From Burkholderiaceae bacterium (lineage in GTDB: Bacteria; Pseudomonadota; Gammaproteobacteria; Burkholderiales; Burkholderiaceae), in the NCBI GenBank assembly GCA_030151165.1, contig JASLEM010000549.1:1-16250 (forward strand): a stretch of DNA of 16,250 nt, given 5' to 3'. Positions 11,893 through 16,250 of the stretch are shown here, piece by piece. The first letter of the stretch is position 1. Each line of letters starts with the position of its first letter. A model generated the notes under the pieces. That model was not told where the DNA came from. It saw only the letters and a list, made by a program, of their open reading frames with translations, and did no database searches. The position numbers were made by a program, and so were the translations under genes.

Positions 11893-13167
11893 ATGAACGA
11901 TGCTCCCCCGATCCACTGGCCCGCGCTGGCCGGCCCCAACCTCGCCATCTGGACGATCGCCGCGCTGGCGACCGCCGGCGTGATCCTGCGGCCCGGCAAG
12001 CTGCCCGAGGCGGTGTGGGCGGTCGGCGGCGCGCTGCTGCTGGTCGTCTCGGGGCTGCTGTCGCTGTCGGATGCGTTCGGCGCCGTCGGCGGCGCGATGG
12101 ACGTCGTGATGTTCCTCGTCGGCATGATGCTGCTGGCCGAGCTGGCGCGCAGCGAGGGCCTCTTCGACACGCTCGCCGGCTGGGCCGTGAAGCACGCGGG
12201 CGGCTCGGCGCGGCGGCTGTTCGGGCTGGTCTACGGGATCGGGATCGTGGTGACGGTGTTCATGTCCAACGACGCCACCGCCGTCGTGCTCACGCCCGCG
12301 GTGCATGCGGCCGCGAAGAAGGCCGGCGCGAAGCCCTTGCCCTACCTGTTCGCTTGCGCGTTCATCGCCAACGCGGCGAGCTTCGTGCTGCCGATCTCGA
12401 ACCCGGCCAACCTCGTCGTGTTCGGCGAGCACATCCCGCCGCTCGGCGCGTGGCTGCGCACGTTCGCGCTGGCGTCGGCGGCGGCGGTCGGCGTGACCTG
12501 GGCGGTGCTCGCGCTGCTGTTCCGCACCGAGTTGCGCGAGCCGCTCGAGACCCACGCCGACGTGCCCGCGCTCACGCCGACCGGCCGCCTGGCCGCGCTG
12601 GGCATCGTGGGCGTGGTGCTCGCGATGCTGGTGGCGTCCGCGTTCGGCACCCCGCTCGGCGCGCCCACGCTGTTCGCCTCCGCGCTCGCGATCGCGGCCG
12701 TGCAGTGGAACAAGCGCGCGGCGCCCTGGCCGCTGCTGCGGCACGTGTCGTGGAGCGTGCTGGCGCTGGTGATCGGCCTGTTCGTGCTCGTGGCCGGCGT
12801 TCAGCGCACGGGCCTGATCGGCGCGCTGACCGAGCTGCTGCGCAACGCGGCGGAGCAGGGCGCCCGCGAGACCGCGTGGGGCGCCGGCGCGATCGTGGCC
12901 TTCGCGTGCAACCTGCTGAACAACCTGCCGGCGGGCCTCGTGGCCGGCACCGCCGCGAACTCGGGCTATCTCGCCGAGCCGGTGCGCGCGGCGATCGCCG
13001 TGGGGATCGACCTCGGGCCGAACCTGTCGGTCACCGGCTCGCTCGCGACGATCCTGTGGCTCGTCGCCTTGCGCCGCGAGGGCGAGCACGTGTCGGCGTG
13101 GACGTTCCTGAAGGTCGGCGTCGTCGTGATGCCGGTGGCGCTGGTGGCGGCGCTGGCGTGCCTCTGA
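11893..13167 (+). CDS. ArsB/NhaD-family (ion transporter superfamily) membrane transporter
   Basis: This 424-residue integral inner-membrane protein has about eleven hydrophobic segments. It belongs to the IT superfamily and most resembles the arsenite efflux pump ArsB and its NhaD/SLC13-like relatives. The two-fold repeat is visible: FMSNDATAVVLTPAV (123-137) in the first half matches FACNLLNNLPAGLVAGT (337-353, approximate) in the second. LPISNPANLVVFGE (166-179) pairs with DLGPNLSVTGSLATILWLVALRREG (373-397), and that last segment is close to the ArsB signature DLGPK..P.GSLATLLWL. No arsR, arsC or arsA is present, so arsenite specificity is uncertain; a general anion or Na+/H+ transporter is possible. 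AGGA lies 12 nt before the ATG, a little far. It is divergent from the HDOD gene and convergent, with only 12 bp between, on the sedolisin gene. Confidence 0.85.
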   Translation: MNDAPPIHWPALAGPNLAIWTIAALATAGVILRPGKLPEAVWAVGGALLLVVSGLLSLSDAFGAVGGAMDVVMFLVGMMLLAELARSEGLFDTLAGWAVKHAGGSARRLFGLVYGIGIVVTVFMSNDATAVVLTPAVHAAAKKAGAKPLPYLFACAFIANAASFVLPISNPANLVVFGEHIPPLGAWLRTFALASAAAVGVTWAVLALLFRTELREPLETHADVPALTPTGRLAALGIVGVVLAMLVASAFGTPLGAPTLFASALAIAAVQWNKRAAPWPLLRHVSWSVLALVIGLFVLVAGVQRTGLIGALTELLRNAAEQGARETAWGAGAIVAFACNLLNNLPAGLVAGTAANSGYLAEPVRAAIAVGIDLGPNLSVTGSLATILWLVALRREGEHVSAWTFLKVGVVVMPVALVAALACL

Positions 13168-13179
13168 CGATCGCGCCGC

Positions 13180-14778
13180 TCAAGCGAGCTGCTGCACCAG
13201 CACCCGGACGTCGGGCACGCCCAGGCCGGTGACCATGTCGTAGCCGGTGCTCGCGTGGTACGCGCCGTTGCTGCCGGCGACGATGTCGCGGAACGCCGCG
13301 GTGCCGCCCAGCGGGTAGAGCAGCGGCGGCAGGAAGGGCAGGGGCGGTTTGCCGTTCGTGGCGCGCGCCTCGTTGACGAGCGCGCAGAACCCCGCCCACA
13401 CCGGCGCGCTCCAGCTGGTGCCGCCGATCTGGGTCTGCTGTCCGTTGTGGACGATCATCGCGCCGGTGTTCGGGTCGGCGACGAGGCCGACGTCCGGCAC
13501 CAGCCGGGCGCCGCCCTGGGGGATCGCGTCGCCCGCCTGCCAGGCCGGGCGCTTGAACAGCACGCTCCGCCCGCCGCCGCCGTCCGCCCAGCCGCTCTCG
13601 TCGCGCACCATGCCGTCGGCGCCGAGATCCATCGTGGTGCCGCCCACGCCGATGACGGCGCTGTCCGACGAGCCGTACTCCACCTGCAGCGGGCCGGTCG
13701 AGCTCTGGCCGGTGGTGTCCGGGTTCGAGCCGGCGTCGCCGCTGGAGACGAAGACGTTGACGCCGAGCGCCGCCAGCCGCAGGTACTTGGCGTGCTGCGA
13801 GCGCACCTCCGCCTTCTGCATGTAGGTCTCGCCCAGGCCCAGGCTGACGGAGAGCTGGCGCATGGACGGGATCGCGTCGAAGTCCGCGATGATCTGGTCG
13901 AGCGCCTTGTCCAGCAGCGCGAAGTCCAGCCCGCCGCTCGCATAGACGCGCACCGTGGCGCCGGACGCGATGCCGCTCGCCCATTCCGCGTCGAGCGTCT
14001 CCTCGCCTTCGGTGGGCGGCAGCGCCATGTCGTTGACGTTGACGAACTGCACGCGCGCCGCGTCCGCGGCGATCCCGTTGGCGGCCCAGAAGGCCTCGAG
14101 GTCGGCGACCGTCGGCACCGTGTCGATGAGGATGGCGATGGTCTGGCCCCGGCCCGTCAGCCCCAGGTCGTCCGCGTTGTAGGCCTTGAGGATGTCCGCG
14201 ACCAGGTAGCCGTTCGGCCCGATCGCGCCAGTCGTCGACGCGGCGGACGCCTCGAGCTGCGGCGCGCGCGCCCGCGTCCGGCGGAAGTGCTTGATGGCGT
14301 GGCGGAACGGCTGCAGTCCGCCGATGGCGTGCACGCTGGCGGCGACGGCGGCCGGCAGGCTGGGCGCGTTGGTCGCCGCGGTGCAGGTGACGCCGTTGCG
14401 CGTCACGCGCGCCATGTGGACGGCGAGGCTGGACTCGATCTGCGTGACGGTCGCACGGGCGTAGACGCTCGTCCCGTCCTGCGCCACGTGGTCGATGGCA
14501 TAGCCCTGGCCCTTGAGCCAGTCCAGCAGCGGCGCGAGCTCCGACGGCGCGACGGCGTAGTCCGTCCGCAGTTGCTGCGGCGTCACGGTCTGGCCGCCCG
14601 CGACCAGCGCCTCGAGCCGCTGCGTCGCCTCCTCGGACGGGTTCAACGAGAAGCTGACCAGCATCGTCTCCGAGCCTTGGGCCGGCGTCTTCAGGTTGAT
14701 CTTCATGCCCGTCTGCGTCACGCCGGGCTGGTCCGGCAATTCCACGACACTGTCGCTGAAGACCTTGCGTTGTTCCAT
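13180..14778 (-). CDS. Sedolisin-type serine-carboxyl peptidase (MEROPS S53), pro-enzyme
   Basis: Sedolisins are acid-acting serine peptidases with a Ser-Glu-Asp triad and an N-terminal activation domain that is cut off. This 532-residue protein has the pro-domain at about residues 20-170 (LVSFSLNPSEEATQRLEAL, LDWLKGQGYAID, SVYARATVTQIESSLAVHM). The catalytic domain follows: Glu259 and Asp263 in TEGEETLDAEWASGIASGA, the oxyanion Asp348 in VSSGDAGSN, and the nucleophile Ser455 in GGTSWSAP (family SGTSxxxP). A calcium site is indicated by FRDIVAGSN (496-504) and YDMVTGLGVPD (513-523). No Sec signal is visible, as in kumamolisin precursors. The start at 14778 is supported by GGGAG 7 nt upstream; an in-frame ATG at 14874 would add a low-complexity leader. 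It follows the alpha/beta hydrolase gene by 114 nt on the same strand. Confidence 0.93.
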   Translation of the reverse strand: MEQRKVFSDSVVELPDQPGVTQTGMKINLKTPAQGSETMLVSFSLNPSEEATQRLEALVAGGQTVTPQQLRTDYAVAPSELAPLLDWLKGQGYAIDHVAQDGTSVYARATVTQIESSLAVHMARVTRNGVTCTAATNAPSLPAAVAASVHAIGGLQPFRHAIKHFRRTRARAPQLEASAASTTGAIGPNGYLVADILKAYNADDLGLTGRGQTIAILIDTVPTVADLEAFWAANGIAADAARVQFVNVNDMALPPTEGEETLDAEWASGIASGATVRVYASGGLDFALLDKALDQIIADFDAIPSMRQLSVSLGLGETYMQKAEVRSQHAKYLRLAALGVNVFVSSGDAGSNPDTTGQSSTGPLQVEYGSSDSAVIGVGGTTMDLGADGMVRDESGWADGGGGRSVLFKRPAWQAGDAIPQGGARLVPDVGLVADPNTGAMIVHNGQQTQIGGTSWSAPVWAGFCALVNEARATNGKPPLPFLPPLLYPLGGTAAFRDIVAGSNGAYHASTGYDMVTGLGVPDVRVLVQQLA

Positions 14779-14869
14779 GGCGGCTCCCGTTCGATGCGTT
14801 GCGCGAGCCGACCGAGCGACCTGCTCCGACCCGCGAACGGAAGTGTTCGCCCGCGGCGGCGCGGGCGCA

Positions 14870-14885
14870 TCCACAGGCTTGTGGA
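14870..14885 (-). terminator. Hairpin between the alpha/beta hydrolase and sedolisin genes
   Basis: TCCACA (14870-14875) pairs perfectly with TGTGGA (14880-14885) around a GGCT loop, 7 nt beyond the leftward hydrolase stop. There is no T-tract, so it could be a weak terminator or processing site. Confidence 0.35.
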
Positions 14886-14892
14886 CGGGCGC

Positions 14893-15765
14893 CTATTTCG
14901 CCGGCGTCGCAGGCGGCGCCGGTGCCTTCAGGAACCGGTCGATCGCCGCGTCGACCAGTTCGGGCCGGGTCGACAGGGTGCCATGGCCGGTGTCCGGCAG
15001 GATCATCAGCTGCGCGTGGGGCAGCGCGCGCCAGAGTTCCACGGTCTCGCCGACGTCGACGAAATCGTGGTCGCCCGCGATCACGAGCGCCGGGGCCTGG
15101 ATCCTCGCCAGGTCGGCCGGCGTGACGACCACCGGCGTCAACCACAGCGCCCACGACTTGCGCAGCAGGACCGGCCAGTGGCCCGGGCCGTCGGGCGCGA
15201 CGGCGAGGTGCTCCTGCCGGAATCGCGGCGGCAGCGACCCGGACATCTTCTGCACCTGCCGGTCGACCTGCTCCGGCGTCCAGGCCTGGCGTTGCGCGAG
15301 TTCGTCGGCGCTGAAGTCCGCGCGCAGGTTGCCGCTCGCCAGCACGAGCCGGCGGACGAGCGCGGGATGGTCGCGCGCGAGGATCATCGCGATGTCCGCG
15401 CCGTCGCTGTGCCCGACGACGTCGACCGCGCCCAGGCCGAGCGACTCGATGACGGCGGCGGTGTCGTCGGCCATCTCGCGGTAGTCGAACGGCCGCGCGT
15501 CGTCGGGGCTGCGGCCGTGGCCGCGCTGGTCGATGCCGACCAGGCGGTACGACCCGCCGAAGGCCTCGCGCTGGGCCGCGAAGGCGGTCTCGAAGTCGTC
15601 GAGGCCGCCATGCAGGAACACGACGGGCGGCCCGCTGCCGCGGACGTCGACGAACAGGCGCGCGCCGCGCACCTCGACCAGCCGGCCGCCGGGCGCAGGC
15701 TCCGCGCCCGACGCCTGCGCCAACCACGCGGCGAGCAGCAAGGTCAGGAGCAGTGGCGCGCGCAT
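14893..15765 (-). CDS. Exported alpha/beta-fold hydrolase
   Basis: This 290-residue alpha/beta hydrolase has a Sec signal peptide (MRAPLLLTLLLAAWLAQASGA, likely cut after residue 21), so it acts in the periplasm or outside. The fold is clear: HGG oxyanion region (52-54), DQRGHGRSPDD (79-89), nucleophile Ser120 in GHSDGA, acid Asp232 or Asp234 in AGDHDFVDV, and His261 in LPDTGHGT, giving a complete triad. The central cap at about 150-215 is helical. Such proteins include esterases, lactonases and other small-ester hydrolases, so the substrate cannot be named. The ATG at 15765 opens the signal peptide but has no strong Shine-Dalgarno. It begins 41 nt after the aldehyde dehydrogenase stop on the same strand, so cotranscription or translational coupling is plausible. 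The sedolisin gene follows 114 nt later. Confidence 0.92.
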   Translation of the reverse strand: MRAPLLLTLLLAAWLAQASGAEPAPGGRLVEVRGARLFVDVRGSGPPVVFLHGGLDDFETAFAAQREAFGGSYRLVGIDQRGHGRSPDDARPFDYREMADDTAAVIESLGLGAVDVVGHSDGADIAMILARDHPALVRRLVLASGNLRADFSADELAQRQAWTPEQVDRQVQKMSGSLPPRFRQEHLAVAPDGPGHWPVLLRKSWALWLTPVVVTPADLARIQAPALVIAGDHDFVDVGETVELWRALPHAQLMILPDTGHGTLSTRPELVDAAIDRFLKAPAPPATPAK

Positions 15766-15780
15766 GGGGCGGGTCGGCCG

Positions 15781-15815
15781 GTCACTTCACGTCACGTCAC
15801 GTCACGTCACTTCAG
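15781..15815. repeat. GTCAC pentamer tandem repeat spanning the aldehyde dehydrogenase stop
   Basis: Four perfect GTCAC units (15791-15810) are flanked by TTCAC and GTCAC on the left and TTCAG on the right, about six to seven units in all. Read leftward, each unit contains TGA, and the 5-nt spacing puts stop codons in all three frames. The first is the dehydrogenase stop at 15809-15807. Confidence 0.9.
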
Positions 15816-16250
15816 GCCGTCGATGCGCACCCAGGTCGTCTTCAGTTCGGTGTACTTGTCGAACGCGTGCAGCGACTTGTCGCGTCCGTTGCCGCTCTGC
15901 TTGTAGCCGCCGAACGGCACGGTGATGTCGTCCTCGTCGTACGAGTTCACGTGCACGGTGCCGGCGCGCAGCGCGCGCGCCACGCGGTGGGCGCGGTTGA
16001 GGTTGTCGCTCCACACGCTGGCCTGCAGGCCGTAGCTGGACGCGTTGGCGAGCGCGATCGCCTCGGCCTCGGTGCGGTAGCGGATCACCGACATCACGGG
16101 CCCGAAGATCTCCTCGCGCGCGATCTTCATGTCGTTGCCGACGTGGTCGAAGATCGTGGGCTCGACGTAGTAGCCGCCGGTCTCGGCGCGCACCTGGCGG
16201 CCGCCGGCGACGACGCGCGCGCCCTCGGCGTGGCCGGCCTCGATGTAGCC
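15807..16250 (-). CDS. PuuC-like aldehyde dehydrogenase, C-terminal part (5' end outside window)
   Basis: This is the last 147 codons of an NAD(P)-dependent aldehyde dehydrogenase. The reading frame is open to the window edge, so the ATG at 16193 is internal. The visible C-terminal region has GYYVEPTIFDHVGNDMKIAREEIFGPVMSVIRY (the EEIFGPV motif holds the Glu that contacts the nicotinamide ribose), YGLQASVWSDNLNRAHRVARALRAGTVHVNSYD, and the tail DITVPFGGYKQSGNGRDKSLHAFDKYTELKTTWVRI. That tail closely matches E. coli PuuC (gamma-glutamyl-gamma-aminobutyraldehyde dehydrogenase of putrescine degradation) and related AldH/KauB enzymes, from memory. The catalytic Cys lies outside the window. The exact substrate (gamma-glutamyl-aminobutyraldehyde or another omega-aminoaldehyde) is inferred. 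An exported alpha/beta hydrolase gene starts 41 nt after its stop, across a GTCAC repeat that contains that stop. Confidence 0.9.
   Translation of the reverse strand, partial: GYIEAGHAEGARVVAGGRQVRAETGGYYVEPTIFDHVGNDMKIAREEIFGPVMSVIRYRTEAEAIALANASSYGLQASVWSDNLNRAHRVARALRAGTVHVNSYDEDDITVPFGGYKQSGNGRDKSLHAFDKYTELKTTWVRIDGLK

Noticed and set aside
14779..14874. Upstream ATG at 14874 as the sedolisin start
   Set aside because: It would add 32 residues rich in Ala/Arg with no signal character, and the ATG at 14778 has a GGGAG at good spacing.
13255..15906. Long rightward open frame opposite the sedolisin and hydrolase genes
   Set aside because: Its translation is low-complexity Arg/Ala/Gly/Asp-rich and it is antisense to genes with complete catalytic motifs.

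Overview
The window is GC-rich, densely coding bacterial DNA with strong G/C preference at third codon positions. It most resembles a betaproteobacterium of the order Burkholderiales, perhaps the Roseateles/Mitsuaria/Rubrivivax group. That placement is inferred from base composition, a PEP-CTERM-type protein, the family mix (TypA, DusA, several LysR regulators, a PuuC-like dehydrogenase) and recurring start-proximal −10 boxes. I see no tRNA, rRNA, CRISPR, transposase or phage gene, so most of the window looks like ordinary chromosome.

Layout. 1-3115 (+): the C-terminal half of the ribosome-associated GTPase TypA/BipA with a strong terminator, then an EamA-type permease and a 3-hydroxyisobutyryl-CoA hydrolase. 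3252-3563 (+): a small exported two-cysteine protein. 3564-3962: no convincing gene, but short tandem repeats and a hairpin. 3963-4790 (−): an odd envelope protein with a lipobox, a run of 24 glycines and a PEP-CTERM-like tail. 4973-7183: a LysR regulator (−) divergent from a small membrane protein and an atypical SDR/epimerase (+). 7242-9332: an exported metallo-beta-lactamase-fold hydrolase (−) divergent from a second LysR regulator (+), with a clear LysR-type operator between them. 9450-10472 (+): DusA.

10551-10831 is the most unusual stretch. Two arrays of 21-bp units, each unit built on a 16-bp palindrome, face each other in inverted orientation around a 38-bp centre. 10857-11669 (−) is an HDOD-domain protein, divergent from an ArsB/NhaD-type transporter (11893-13167, +). 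The transporter converges on a sedolisin peptidase (13180-14778, −). Behind that are an exported alpha/beta hydrolase (14893-15765, −) and the C-terminal part of a PuuC-like aldehyde dehydrogenase (15807 to the window end, −), which ends in a GTCAC pentamer repeat.

Functional links visible from the sequence are local: two LysR/divergent-target pairs, and a possible leftward run of aldehyde dehydrogenase, hydrolase and sedolisin. At 1024, 2009 and 9450 a GACAAT-like box lies 6-8 nt before the ATG with no clear Shine-Dalgarno sequence, which suggests leaderless transcripts. The best candidate for something undescribed is the inverted 21-bp palindromic array between dusA and the HDOD gene.
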